64,000 nt of DNA from the NCBI GenBank assembly GCA_024195265.1, contig JAJLRJ010000013.1:9461832-9525831 (forward strand). Reading direction: 5' to 3'. Source of the stretch: Dendrophyllia cribrosa (lineage: Eukaryota; Cnidaria; Anthozoa; Scleractinia; Dendrophylliidae). Made by a program: the position numbers and the translations under genes. This document shows positions 40,401 through 50,800 of this stretch, piece by piece (positions within the stretch are counted from its first letter, which is position 1; the number at the start of each line of letters is the position of its first letter). The notes below the pieces were generated by a model that saw only the letters and a program-made list of their open reading frames with translations, was not told the origin of the DNA and made no database searches.

Positions 40401-41406
40401 TTCTTTCTTCGCCGTTATTTTCTCTTTGAAGCTTGAAGCAAGCTCCTTGCCATAATCATGAAAACTCGATACATCAGCCGCGAGACATTGTGCCTTTAAG
40501 ACCAAACAAAAATACGATATGTTACTTTTTAAGTAATGGTTCTGGTAAGAAGTAGGCAACCTAACGGCAGGGAATACAGAAAGGTGTTAATTGTGATATT
40601 GTTGAAACCGTCCACCTCATTGGCTAAAACGTGAAAATCTACCATAACTTAACCAGATAGTGCATTTATTTCCCTCTAGTTTTCTAATTGATTCCCTTTT
40701 AGTGAAAACTATTTTGAGTTTTAATGCAACCAAAATTCTATGTGGGAAACATGTAAAATTAGAAGCCTTTCTTGGCCATTGTTTTGGAGTTTCACGATTG
40801 TATGAAATCTTGTAGCACAAAAGAAACATCACTTTAAAATAATGTTCCAGTACATTTTATTTAAAAAACATGTTGTCCATAGGTTGATGCATTCTCAGGA
40901 CAAAACCCTAAACGATCTTATGTAGGGAAAGCGAAATTCCGCAGAACAATGCATTGCCTACTTCTTACACGCATTGTTACTTAAGCAAAATAAGACCTAC
41001 CACCATACCGGAAACGAGAAGTGAAGGACTTTGATATAGTATTCTAAATATTTGCAAAAATTTGATTGTGCAACCTTGGCAACTTCAATCCCATAAAATC
41101 CCGCGTTCAAAACTGAACAACAGTATTTTGTTTTGTTGTTGTTGTTGTTGTTTTTGTTGTTATTATTATTGTTGTTGTTGTCGTCATCGTCGTCGTTGGG
41201 TGTTATTCTTTCTTTGTAATGCTACCCATGCACTTTTTTTAGGTCCTCTTTGAATCACCACTTTACTGCTTCTTATTTGCAGATCGAAAGAAGAAGATTT
41301 TGAGAATTTCATGCGTGCATTTTTCAGTCAGTTTAATCCGTCCAGGGAAGAGAAGTACCATGCATCAAACAAACAGCCGAAAAAAAGAAAAAGGAAAAAG
41401 CGTTAA
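22411..41406 (+). CDS. DNAJC14: DNAJC14-type J-domain co-chaperone, 14 exons
   Basis: ER-membrane Hsp40. Exons: 22411-22448, 24758-24842, 25763-27488, 28882-28978, 30119-30294, 30682-30733, 31102-31186, 31943-32011, 32730-32786, 33270-33338, 34873-34986, 36387-36488, 39035-39126, 41283-41406. Every junction is GT/AG and phases agree through to TAA, giving 961 aa. It starts [12 protein letters not shown]; exons 2-3 add a TPR-like helix pair ([23 protein letters not shown]). Exon 3 is a long polar, Lys/Ser-rich low-complexity region. Exons 4-5 hold a long hydrophobic stretch (about 630-665). The J domain starts near [11 protein letters not shown] with HPDK at about 750-753. Then comes the Jiv90-type region with CNQC and CSRC pairs and [13 protein letters not shown]-like DVTEWAACQ, and a KKRKRKKR tail. 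It is longer than vertebrate DNAJC14 (about 700 aa), mostly because of exon 3. Confidence 0.92.
23668..23984. mobile_element. Foldback with THAP-domain relic
   Basis: The arms GCCCTTCTTACAGTTTCCTG..CCATATTGGATTGGTAAC are mirrored at 23936-23984. On the plus strand between and into the right arm, [17 protein letters not shown] (from 23818) and, one frame off, [15 protein letters not shown] resemble the start of a THAP zinc-finger protein. The first Cys of the finger reads Tyr. It probably derives from a THAP-type transposase gene and is dead. Confidence 0.5.
24198..24385. mobile_element. Small MITE in DNAJC14 intron 1
   Basis: GTGTTGTTCCAAAAAATCTC..CATACCTCCCC is mirrored by GGGGTGGGTATGGATATTTT..GGAACCACA. 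A weaker relative lies at about 32045-32185. Confidence 0.55.
24857..25172 (+). repeat. Dispersed TTAA-flanked repeat, copy 2, with an inserted hairpin
   Basis: Same blocks as the 5.9-kb copy (CAAGAGTGCCAAAAATC, GGTACCATGC, CTCCATAATTGACT, GAGTGAAAGGGTTAA). The middle is interrupted at about 25008-25090 by a near-perfect ~80-bp hairpin with arms GAGAAGGAAACTGGGCCA. Confidence 0.6.
25214..25664. mobile_element. MITE with TACAGTCAACTCTCTCTTA ends
   Basis: Terminal inverted repeats TACAGTCAACTCTCTCTTA and TAATAGAGAGAGTTGACTGTA enclose ~450 bp. The interior has repeated GGACACCTCTATAAG-like units. The same GCGGACA motif appears as a fragment at 36007-36060. Confidence 0.7.
25763..27488 (+). CDS. 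DNAJC14: Long exon 3 of the DNAJC14-type gene
   Basis: 1726 nt of continuous frame, entered through TTCCAG and left through ACAG/GTAGAA. The first ATG inside (25820) is not the gene start, because the frame is open from the acceptor and joins in phase to exon 2, whose sequence completes a TPR-like helix pair. The encoded ~575 residues are hydrophilic, rich in Ser, Lys, Asn and Glu, with scattered Cys (CSKCGHSK) and a strongly basic, probably disordered second half. I recognise no domain after the first 20 residues. The unframed tail after 27488 ends at TAA 27497-27499 and would give a truncated form if the intron is retained. Confidence 0.85.
27557..27840. mobile_element. Uninterrupted copy of the ATATCAAACAC repeat
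   Basis: A hairpin-forming core (27557-27707; ends ATATATCAAACAC and GTGTTTGATAT) is followed by a 3' tail shared with 11892-12025. It carries ATCCAAACA once and so documents the empty site of the insertion at 10899-11781. It begins about 70 bp after DNAJC14 exon 3. Confidence 0.7.
27949..28098. mobile_element. GGGGCCGGATTC hairpin MITE, copy 1
   Basis: GGGGCCGGATTCACGAAGCC, then GTTAAGACATATCCTAGGTA, is mirrored across a short AT-rich loop with ATTGTT words. The right end has decayed (AAGGGTTTCATGAAA). It lies in DNAJC14 intron 3. Confidence 0.7.
29403..29860. repeat. Three tandem copies of a 152-bp unit
   Basis: GACTGGCATCACAAAG begins copies at 29403, 29555 and 29707. The first two are nearly identical and the third is diverged. 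They lie in DNAJC14 intron 4. Confidence 0.85.
30775..30812. repeat. CATT microsatellite
   Basis: About nine ATTC/CATT units just after DNAJC14 exon 6. Confidence 0.7.
34391..34427. repeat. CTT microsatellite
   Basis: Twelve or so CTT units in DNAJC14 intron 10. Complement translation gives a Lys run, not a gene. Confidence 0.8.
35537..35815. repeat. Dispersed GCGATTT-rich repeat, copy 1
   Basis: Contains CCCGTTTACACATGCGATTT, CGCGCTCCAATGCAACTAGT and the palindrome AACATGTTCGAA. An inverted copy lies at about 45280-45455. Open frames here are chance. Confidence 0.65.
36550..37081 (-). pseudogene. Penelope-like element fragment with GIY-YIG domain
   Basis: A 158-residue frame carries a Cys-rich block (CRRPRCKTC), then [20 protein letters not shown] and [12 protein letters not shown], then [12 protein letters not shown]. 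This matches the GIY-YIG endonuclease that follows the reverse transcriptase in Penelope-like retroelements. No RT lies upstream, so it is a truncated 3' part. Downstream (36553-36600) is the ACGTTTCGGGACTTC boundary, then a GCGCGCGC tract. It lies in DNAJC14 intron 12. Confidence 0.7.
37083..37203. repeat. Long hairpin beside the Penelope fragment
   Basis: TTGGAGTCGCGGCGGTA plus GCACCGAGGACTCGCAAGCT and ACGAAA is mirrored by TTTCGTAGCTTGCGAGTCCT and onward. The ~43-bp arms differ by one or two bases, around a ~30-bp loop. Confidence 0.8.
37206..37530 (+). mobile_element. SINE body with 75-bp internal tandem repeat
   Basis: AGTATATAAACCAGGTCACC recurs at 37261, 37336 and 37411. Each unit also carries the GACTAGCATCC..CCAGGGGGGAGTAG motif seen in the SINE at 12.9 kb. 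The 3' part GCTACAGAAACCGGGTTAAG resembles 12940-12955. No A/B-box head is present here. Confidence 0.6.
38271..38893. mobile_element. Large foldback MITE (~620 bp)
   Basis: The outer arms (about 38271-38425 and 38750-38893) share GGTAAAATATTTCTTGTTTT and CATTTTGTAAATTC, and end CCTAGAAAGT / ACTTTCTAGG. The inner arms share AGGCCATTTGCACGATG and CTACAACTACCAGAAT. TGACGTCA-type words occur symmetrically. It lies in DNAJC14 intron 12. Confidence 0.8.
39163..39467 (+). repeat. Dispersed TTAA-flanked repeat, copy 3, two internal units
   Basis: The internal block AAATGGTACCATGCAAAAGT..AGGATTTCATCAACAGACTC occurs twice at ~101-bp spacing (from about 39248 and 39335), then GAGTGAAAGGGTTAA. It is an early stage of the expansion seen at 41.5 kb. 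Confidence 0.7.
40179..40308. mobile_element. GGGGCCGGATTC hairpin MITE, copy 2
   Basis: A nearly perfect 130-bp hairpin with ends GGGGCCGGATTCACGAAGCC and exact complement. It is better preserved than the copy at 27949, so it is probably younger. Confidence 0.85.
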
Positions 41407-41439
41407 CTAAAATAACTGTGGCAGTAATAATCTCTTCAG

Positions 41440-42720
41440 CGTTTTCATTCCCAAGAACGGCCAGAATCGAAATTAAAGAAAAATCAAACTTCACATCTCA
41501 ATAGCATTCATTGAATCCTCACACTTTTGGATTTCATCCACAAACTCAAAAGGCATGTCACCTTGTACAGCATTATAAACAGTACAAATGTACTGCTCAA
41601 TAGCTTTCATTTGAATGGTTTATACAGTTTAGGATTTCATCCACAGACTAAAAAGTTAGAACCACCTTGTACTGCATAATAAACAGCAACACAGGAAAGT
41701 TCTGCTCAATAGCTTTCCATTTGAATAGTCACACTTGTGGATTTCATCCACAGACCAAAAAGTTAGAACCACCTTGTACTGCATAATAAACAGCAACACA
41801 GGAAAGTTCTTCTCAATAGCTTTCATTTGAATGGACACACTCGGTGGATTTCATTCACAGACCAAAAAGTTAGAACCACCTTGTACTGCATAATAAACAG
41901 CAACACAGGAAAGTTCTGCTCAATAGCTTTTATTTGAATTGTCACACTTGTGGATCTCATCCACAAGCTAAAAAGTTAGAACCACCTTGAACAGTGTAAT
42001 AAACAGCACCGCAGGAAAGTACTGCTCAGTAGCTTTCATCTGAAATGTCACACTTTTAGATTTCATCTACAGACTAAAAGGTTTGAACCACCTTGTACAG
42101 CATAATAAACAGTACCACAGGAATGTACTGCTCAGTAGCTTTCATTTGAATCGTCACACTTCAGGATTTCATCCACAGACAAAAAGTTAGAACCACCTTG
42201 TACTGCATAATAAACAGCAACACAGGAAAGTTCTTCTCAATAGCTTTCATTTGAATGGACACACTCGGTGGATTTCATTCACAGACCAAAAAGTTAGAAC
42301 CACCTTGTACTGCATAATAAACAGCAACACAGGAAAGTTCTGCTCAATAGCTTTTATTTGAATTGTCACACTTGTGGATCTCATCCACAAGCTAAAAAGT
42401 TAGAACCACCTTGAACAGTGTAATAAACAGCACCGCAGGAAAGTACTGCTCAGTAGCTTTCATCTGAAATGTCACACTTTTAGATTTCATCTACAGACTA
42501 AAAGGTTTGAACCACCTTGTACAGCATAATAAACAGTACCACAGGAATGTACTGCTCAGTAGCTTTCATTTGAATCGTCACACTTCAGGATTTCATCCAC
42601 AGACAAAAAGTTAGAACCACCTTGTACTGCATAATAAACAGTACCACAGGAAAGTACTGCTCAATAGCTTTCATCTGAATTGTCACACTATAGGATTTTA
42701 TCCACAGACTGAAAAGTTCT
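41440..42720 (+). repeat. ~105-bp satellite with 425-bp higher-order unit
   Basis: About eleven monomers of the pattern ACCTTGTACTGCATAATAAA..GGAAAGTTCTGCTCAATAGC..TTTCATCCACAGAC. A block beginning near 41771 repeats at 42196, giving a 4-monomer, ~425-bp higher-order unit. The 5' edge (CATTCCCAAGAACGGCCAGA) matches the start of the dispersed TTAA repeat, so the array grew inside such an element, 35 bp past the DNAJC14 stop. Confidence 0.8.
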
Positions 42721-44570
42721 TGAGCATTACATTCTTAGGGTGCAGTTCGTTTTTCACTATTTAGATTTTGGGGCGGGCACGAAGCTCTCCGAACGCATCA
42801 CAGGATTGGCTGAGAAAACAATAGAACAAACAACAGAAGAATGGACTCTAGCCCTGAAACAATAGAGCTTCGTGATACCCAGGGCCAGTAAAATTAGAGG
42901 TTCAAAAGAGCTTCGTGCCACCTAAGATTTTGCCGCTCTCGGGGATGTTTCTTTAAGTGGCCTCGTTGTCTTCTATTCGCTTGTTTGCTGGTTCTATATA
43001 ATCAGGAGTTAACATTACATGAAGACGATTATAATTTCATGTCAACCTTACTTTGTTTCGAGGACAGTCACAAGTTGCTGTCAAAATGTATTTTATTGAA
43101 TTGTAAATGTATTGTTTTGTTTTGTATTGTATTGAACGTTTCATTCCTAAAGGTGGTCAAATTTGGTGTCCAAAAGACCGTGAATATAATGTAGAGTTTA
43201 TCAACAGCAAAAAGGGATTCTTGTTCAATCATTTTGGGCTTTATTAACGAGTATAACCTAAAGAATTTGAGTCGATGGTGTAAAGGCACGTATAAGAAAA
43301 GATTTCTATAGAATTTATATGTAAAGTATAATTGTTTAAAAATGCAAAACCCTATATTTTCTTGTTGAAATAATAGTTGATATTAGTTAGAGTTGGACGA
43401 CGTTATATGTACAAAACGATTAATCCATTGGCTGTTGTTGAGTTAATAATAAAGATTTGATATTTTCTGTACAGTTTTGCTTTCTTCTCGCATGGGTACG
43501 AACGATGACCATCCACTGGCTTGCGTGGCATGGGTACAACCGCGTTCCCAGGGTCCTCTCTTTTCAGCTACGTCATCGACGATATGATGACGTACTTGAA
43601 GAGAGAGGTCCTGAGAATCAGGTTGGCATGCGTATGCGGGGAGGGTATTGGCGATATACGCCCTTCTTTTTACTCACTCTAGGCAAGTTGTTATCCCAAC
43701 CTATGAAGAGTAGAGCACTTGTTGTTCAAAGTTACATATTTTGGTCCTTTCTATTTTCTGGATTTCCATTTTGGTCGAGCTAATCACGGAAGGCAGCGAA
43801 GGTCAGTTTCCCTTCGGCGTAGTTTGCCGTACTTTCGCCAAGTTTAATTTGTTTCAGTTCTTCGCTCTCTCGAGTGATTCAGCTCGCCCTCTCAAACCTC
43901 GCCCCAGGGTCGTGAAAACCAAGAAGCCCCCTGGGACGAGATTGTGCCCGCTTGTCTATTCTGAAAGGGCCGGCTAAATATGTTTCAGGGGGCGCTGTTG
44001 ATGCTATGAAGTTTCGAGACTGCTGTCCCTTCATCAGTGAAATGAAAGGTACTGCTTGCTGTCTCACCCGTTAGCAGCACCCCAGGTTGATAGTGGACCA
44101 GGACCTGTAGTGGACTATTTTGGTGTCCATCTACTAATTTTTAACTTCAAATTATAATTTTAAAACTACATAAAATCTTCAATATTTCTTAATTTTATAA
44201 ATTTTATAAATCCTTTGAGAAAAACAATTTCCTCCCAAACATACCCAAAAATCACCCAAAATACCCCATAACACGATTCATGAGATGAGCTAAGCATTTT
44301 TGTCTGGAAACGTGGACGAGATCGATATTGCCATTACTGAACCCATGTTAAGTGGCGGAACAAATATGCTGACGGAAACAACTTTTCAGAAGATCATTGG
44401 TGCATCTTAGAGGCAATAATTAATGAAAGCCACACCCACAAAACTGGTTTTTTTTTGTATTTTCATTTCATTTCATTTCATTTCATTTCATTTCATTTAT
44501 TATTTTCTCCAAACCTTTGCAGATGATAATACTTAAATTAAGTCACATTATATATAGAAAGGAGAGGAGA
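42721..44570. other. Intergenic stretch
   Basis: I support no gene. It contains GGTCCTCTC..GAGAGAGGTCC inverted ends (43551-43614), an AATAAA at about 43448, a CCCAGGG..CCTGGGACGAG repeat end (43900-43945) and a TTTCA microsatellite (44461-44500). Confidence 0.5.
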
Positions 44571-44575
44571 GGGGC

Positions 44576-44856
44576 ACATCTACAATCTCGGACAGAACTC
44601 GTTGAGACAGTTGTGTTTCCGCGCGAAAGACAACCGTTAGTCTAATATCCTGTCAAAAATCACATTTATCGAAGCCCTCCTCTCCCCACTCCGTTCAATG
44701 TTGCTTTAGAAGGGTTGCTCAGAGACCAGGCACACTTTTTGAGTATGTATAACATTGTTTTGTGGGGGGTAGGGGGAGGTAGATATGATAATTCCTTTTA
44801 AGAAATGCTCACAATTTGCCAAAGTGTCTCAACAGTTCTGTCCGAGATTGTAGATA
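44576..44856. mobile_element. MITE with 22-bp TIRs
   Basis: ATCTACAATCTCGGACAGAA at the left end and its complement at the right, ~280 bp apart. CTCAACAGTTCTG-type similarity extends further in. No coding content. Confidence 0.75.
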
Positions 44857-45279
44857 AACTAATATTGTGCCCCATAAGTTACATCAGTATAAACAAAAAA
44901 CTTGTAATTTTTTAGTAAAAAAGTAAAGAAAACTTATAAAATCGCTCGGTAAAATGTCAAAAGAGATGATGTTTCATTAGTATTGAGCAAGGTACCAGCG
45001 TAAAAGTGCTTTTCTAAACATCTTTTTAGATGGTTTGTCTCTGATTAATTGTGGAATACTATTCCAAAAAAATCTTCCAATAAAGCTCGGGCAGAATTTC
45101 CTGAGATTAGTTCGAAATGAGGGTATGATTACTTGATTAGATGATGCACTGCGGGTATTGTAGTTATGTAGCTCAGATACTAGTGAAACAGGAAAATTAG
45201 GAAACTTTTCTTGTGGAAATAATCATAAAAAAGCATACATGTGTTCAGTTTAACAATATCAGGAAATATTAATATCGCA

Positions 45280-45455
45280 GAGGTTTCGAACATGTTCGAA
45301 ACCTGATGCAACGAGTTTTGGGAAATCAAAGCAAATGTCGCACCCGAATCGCACAGGAAATCGCCGCTAGTTTACACTTGCGACAAAAGCTAGTTGCATT
45401 AATTGGAGAGCGCGACAAAAATCGCATGTAAAATCGCATGTGTAAACGAGCCTTT
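45280..45455. repeat. Dispersed GCGATTT-rich repeat, copy 2 (inverted)
   Basis: Reverse-complement relative of 35537-35815, starting at the GGTTTCGAACATGTTCGAAA palindrome and ending TGTGTAAACGAGCCT. Confidence 0.65.
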
Positions 45456-45555
45456 AGGGGTCAAAAGTTGTAGATTGGAAGCGCTTATGGATACTAAGAT
45501 CTAAAATGACCACCGTTAGAATGATTGCGGCACCTTTTAGTACCGTGACCCACAA

Positions 45556-45798
45556 GTACACTCCGAAATCCAAACGACACTCCAAATTCTAAAACCTCAC
45601 TCCGAATTCTAAAAAAGTCACTCCGAATTAAAAAAAGTCACTCCGAATTCTAAAACGTCCCTCCGAATTCTAAAGTCACTCCGAATTCTAAAAAGTCACT
45701 CCGAATTCTAAAAAGTCACTTCCAATTCTAAAAAGTCACTCCCAATTCTAAAAAGTCACTCCCAATTCTAAAAAGTCACTCCCAGTTCTAAAAAGTGA
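45556..45798. repeat. 20-bp minisatellite, TCACTCCGAATTCTAAAAAG
   Basis: About twelve copies, drifting from CTCCGAATT to CTCCCAATT from left to right. It is followed after ~370 bp by the unrelated giant 20-bp array. Confidence 0.85.
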
Positions 45799-47729
45799 CA
45801 TTTTCCCGCGTGAAATTCGCTCGGCTTATAAGTGGGTATGGTGGCCTCAAAATAGCCAAACACTCGATTTAAATTTCTCCGCACAAAGTACGAAGCGGCA
45901 CCTAAAGTCGGAAAATCGTCACCTTCATCTAAAAGGTCATCCAAGATTTATAATTCTTCCGATTCAGCCGGTTCTTCCGCACACATAAGCACAACCATCA
46001 TGTCCTTCATGATGTCTGAAAATCAGCGGGAGAACGGGCAGGAGAGAACCAGCATTCAATTCGGTCGGTCGCTTCGATCGGAAAATGTTGTTCCATTATT
46101 CAGCGGTTGGTCCGAGCGGTCCCTGACCGGTCGGTCTCATATAATGGCAAGCACCCTTAAACCATCACCAATCATAACTAGACGTCATCCAACATCACTA
46201 GGGATCACTACACGTCATCCAACGTTGCTAGACATCAACCAACAACACTAAGCATCATACAGCATCACTAGGCATCATCCAAGGTAATTAGACATCATCC
46301 AACATCACTAGGCAACATACAGCATCACTAGGCTTCATCCAACGTAAATAGACATCATCCAACGTTACTAGGCATCATCCAACATCACTAGGCATCACAC
46401 AGCATTACTAGGCATCATCCAACGTAAATAGACATCATCCAACGTTACTAGCAAACTAGGCATCATCCAACATCACTAGGCATCATCCAACGTAAATGGA
46501 CATCATACAACGTAAGTGGGCATCATCCAACATCACTCGGCATCATACACCATCACTAGGCTTCATCCAACGTAAATAGGCATCATCCAACATCACTAGG
46601 CATCATCCAGCATCACTAGGCATCATCTAACGTAACTAGGCATCATCAAACATCACTAGGTATTATCTAGCATAACTAGGCATCATCCAACGTAACTAGA
46701 CATCATTCAACATCACTAGGCATCATACAGCATCACTAGGAATCAACCAACGTAACTAGGCATCATCCAACAAAACTAGGCATCATACAGCATCACAAGA
46801 TATCAGCCAACATCACTAGGCATCATCCAACATAACTGGGCATCATCCAACGTAACTAGACATCACTTGGCATTCTCTAGCATCACTGGGCATCATCCAA
46901 CGTAACCAGGTATCATCTACCATCACTATGCATCATCCAAGGTAACTACACATAATCCAACATCACTAGGGCATCATCCAACGTAACTACGCATCATCCA
47001 ACATCACTAGGCATCATCCAACGTAACTATACATAATCCAACATCACTAGGCATCATCCAACGTAACTACGCATCATCCTACATCACTAGGCATCAGACA
47101 GCATCAGTAGGCATCACCCAACGTAAGTAGACATCATGCAACTTCACTCGACATCATACAGCATCACTAGGCATCATCCAACGTAACTAGGCATCATCCA
47201 ACGTAACTAGACATCATACAGCATCACTAGGCATCATCCAACGTAACTAGGCATCATCCACCATCACTAGGCATCATCCAACGTAACTAAACATCATCCA
47301 ACATAACTAGACATCATCCAACGTAAGTCGACATCATCCAACATCACCTTTCATCATCCAACGTAACAATACATCATCCAACATCACTTGGCATCATCCA
47401 ACGTAAGTCGACATCATCCAACATCACCTGGCATCATCCAACGTAACTATACATCATCAAACATCACTTGGCATCATCCAAAATAAGTCGACATTATCCA
47501 ACATCACTAGGTATCATCCAACGTAACTAGGCATTATCTAACATCACTAGGCATTATCCAACGTAAATAGACATCATACAACGTAAGTGGGCATCATTAA
47601 ACATCACTCGGCATCATACAGCATCACTACGCATCATCCAATGTAACTAGGCACCATACAACATCACTATAGGCATCATCCAACGTAACAAGACATAATC
47701 CAACATCACAAGGCATCATCCAACGTTAA

Positions 47730-47737
47730 TATATATT

Positions 47738-47815
<78 letters not shown>
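47730..47815. repeat. (TA)n tract inside the giant array
   Basis: About 85 bp of almost pure TA between CAACGTTAA and CTAGAGGTCATCC. The duplicated segment near 50413 has the same flanks joined directly, so the TA expansion arose in one copy only. Confidence 0.9.
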
Positions 47816-50800
47816 CTAGAGGTCATCCAACATCACTAGGCATCATACAGCATCACTAGGCATCATCCAACGCAACTAGGCATCATCCAACATCACTAGA
47901 CATCATCCAACATCATTAGTTATCATCCAAAGTAACTAGACATCATCCAACATCATCAGGCATCATCCACCGTAACTAGGCATCACCCAACATCATCAGG
48001 CATCATCCACCGTAACTAGGCACCATTTAACATCATCAGCCATCATCCAATGTAACTATACATCATCCAACATCACTAGGCATCATACAGCATCACTAGG
48101 CATCATCCAACTAACTAGGGATCATCCAACATCACTAGGCATCATCCAACATCACCAGTTATCATTCAACGTAACTAGACATCATCCAACATCATCAGGC
48201 ATCATCCACCGTAACTAGGCATCATCCAACATCACCTGGCATCATCCAACGTAACTATACATCATCCAACATCACTTGGCATCATCCAACATCACTTGGC
48301 ATCATCCAACGTAACTCGATATCATCCAACATCACCAGGCATCATCCAACGTAACTAGACATCATCCAACATCACCAGGCATCATCCAACGTAACTGAAC
48401 ATCATTCAACATCACTAGGCGTCATCCAACGTAACTCGACATTATCCAACATCACTAGGCATCATACAAGGTAACAAAGCATTATCCAACATCACTAGAC
48501 ATCATTCAACATCACTAGGCATCATCCAATGTAACTAGACATCATCCAACATCCCTAGCCATCATTCAACATCACTAGGCATCATCCAACGTAACTAGGC
48601 ATCATCCAACATCACTGACTAGGCATTATCCAACGTAACTCGACATTATCCAACATCACTAGACATCATCTAACATCATCAGGCATCATCCAACGTAACT
48701 AGACGTCATCCAACATCACTAGGTATCATCCAACGTAACTAGGCATCATCCAACATCACTAGGCATCATCCAACGTAACTCGACATTATCCAACATCACT
48801 AGACATCATCAAACATCCCCAGGCATTATCCAACGTAACTACACATCATCCATCATCATTAGCCATCATCCAACGTAACTAGACTTCATCCAACATCACC
48901 AGGCATAATCCAACGTACCTAGGCATCATCCAACGTAACTAGACATCATCCAACATCACCAGGCATCATCCAACGAAACTAGCCATCATCCACTGTAACT
49001 AGACAGCATCTAACCTCACTAGGCATCATCCAACGTAACTAGACATCATTCAACATCACTAGGCATCATCCAACGTAACTAGACATCATCCAACATCACC
49101 AGTTATCATTCAACGTAACTAGACATCATCCAACATCATCAGGCATCATCCACCGTAACTAGGCATCATCCAACATCACCTGGCATCATCCAACGTAACT
49201 ATACATCATCCAACATCACTTGGCATCATCCAACATCACTTGGCATCATCCAACGTAACTCGACATCATCCAACATCACCAGGCATCATCCAACGTAACT
49301 AGACATCATCCAACATCACCAGGCATCATCCAACGTAACTGAACATCATTCAACATCTCTAGGCGTCATCCAACGTTACTCGACATAATCCAACATCACT
49401 AGGCATCATACAAGGTAACAAAGCATTATCCAACATCACTAGACATCATTCAACATCACTAGGCATCATCCAATGTAACTAGACATCATCCAACATCCCT
49501 AGGCATCATTCAACATCACTAGGCATCATCCAACGTAACTAGACATCATCCAACATCACTAGGCATCATCCAACGTAACTACACATCATCCATCATCACT
49601 AGCCATCATCCAACGTAACTAGACTTCATCCAACATCACCAGGCATAATCCAACGTACCTAGGCATCATCCAACGTAACTAGACATCATCCAACATCACC
49701 AGGCATCATCCAACGAAACTAGGCATCATCCACTGTAACTACACAGCATCTAACCTCACTAGGCATCATCAACGTAACTAGACATCATTCAACATCACTA
49801 GGCATCATCCAACGTAACTAGACATCATTCAACATCACGAGGCACCATCCAACGTAACTAGGCATCATCCAAAATCACTAGGCATTATCCAACGTAAATA
49901 GACATCATACAACGCAAGTGGGCATCATTGAACATCACTCGGCATCATACAGCATCACTAGGCATCATCCAATGTAACTAGGCATCATACAACATCACTA
50001 GGCATCATCCAACGTAACTCGACATAATACAAAATCACATGGCATCATCCAACGTAACTAGACATCATCTAACATCACTTGGCATCATCCAACGTAACTA
50101 GACATCATCCAACATCACCTGGCATCATCCAACGTAACTATACATCATCCAACATCACTTGGCATCATCCAAAATAAGTCGACATCATCCAACATCACTA
50201 GGTATCATCCAACGTAACTAGGCATTATCTAACATCACTAGGCATTATCCAACGTAAATAGACATCATACAACGTAAGTGGGCATCATTAAACATCACTC
50301 GGCATCATACAGCATCACTAGGCATCATCCAATGTAACTAGGCATCATACAACATCACTAGGCATCATCCAACGTAACTAGACATATTCCAACATCACAA
50401 GGCATCATCCAACGTTAACTAGAGGTCATCCAACATCACTAGGCATCATACAGCATCACTAGGCATCATCCAACGTAACTAGGCATCATCCAACATCACT
50501 AGACATCATCCAACATCACTAGTTATCATCCAAAGTAACTAGACATCATCCAACATCATCAGGTATCATCCACCGTAACTAGGCATCACCCAACATCATC
50601 AGGCATCATCCACCGTAACTAGGCATCATTTAACATCATCAGCCATCATCCAACGTAACTATACATCATCCAACATCACTAGGCATCATACATCATCACT
50701 AGGCATCATCCAACTAACTAGGGATCATCCAACGTCACTAGGCATCATCCAACGTAACTAAACATCATCCAACATCACTAGACATCATCCAACATCACCA

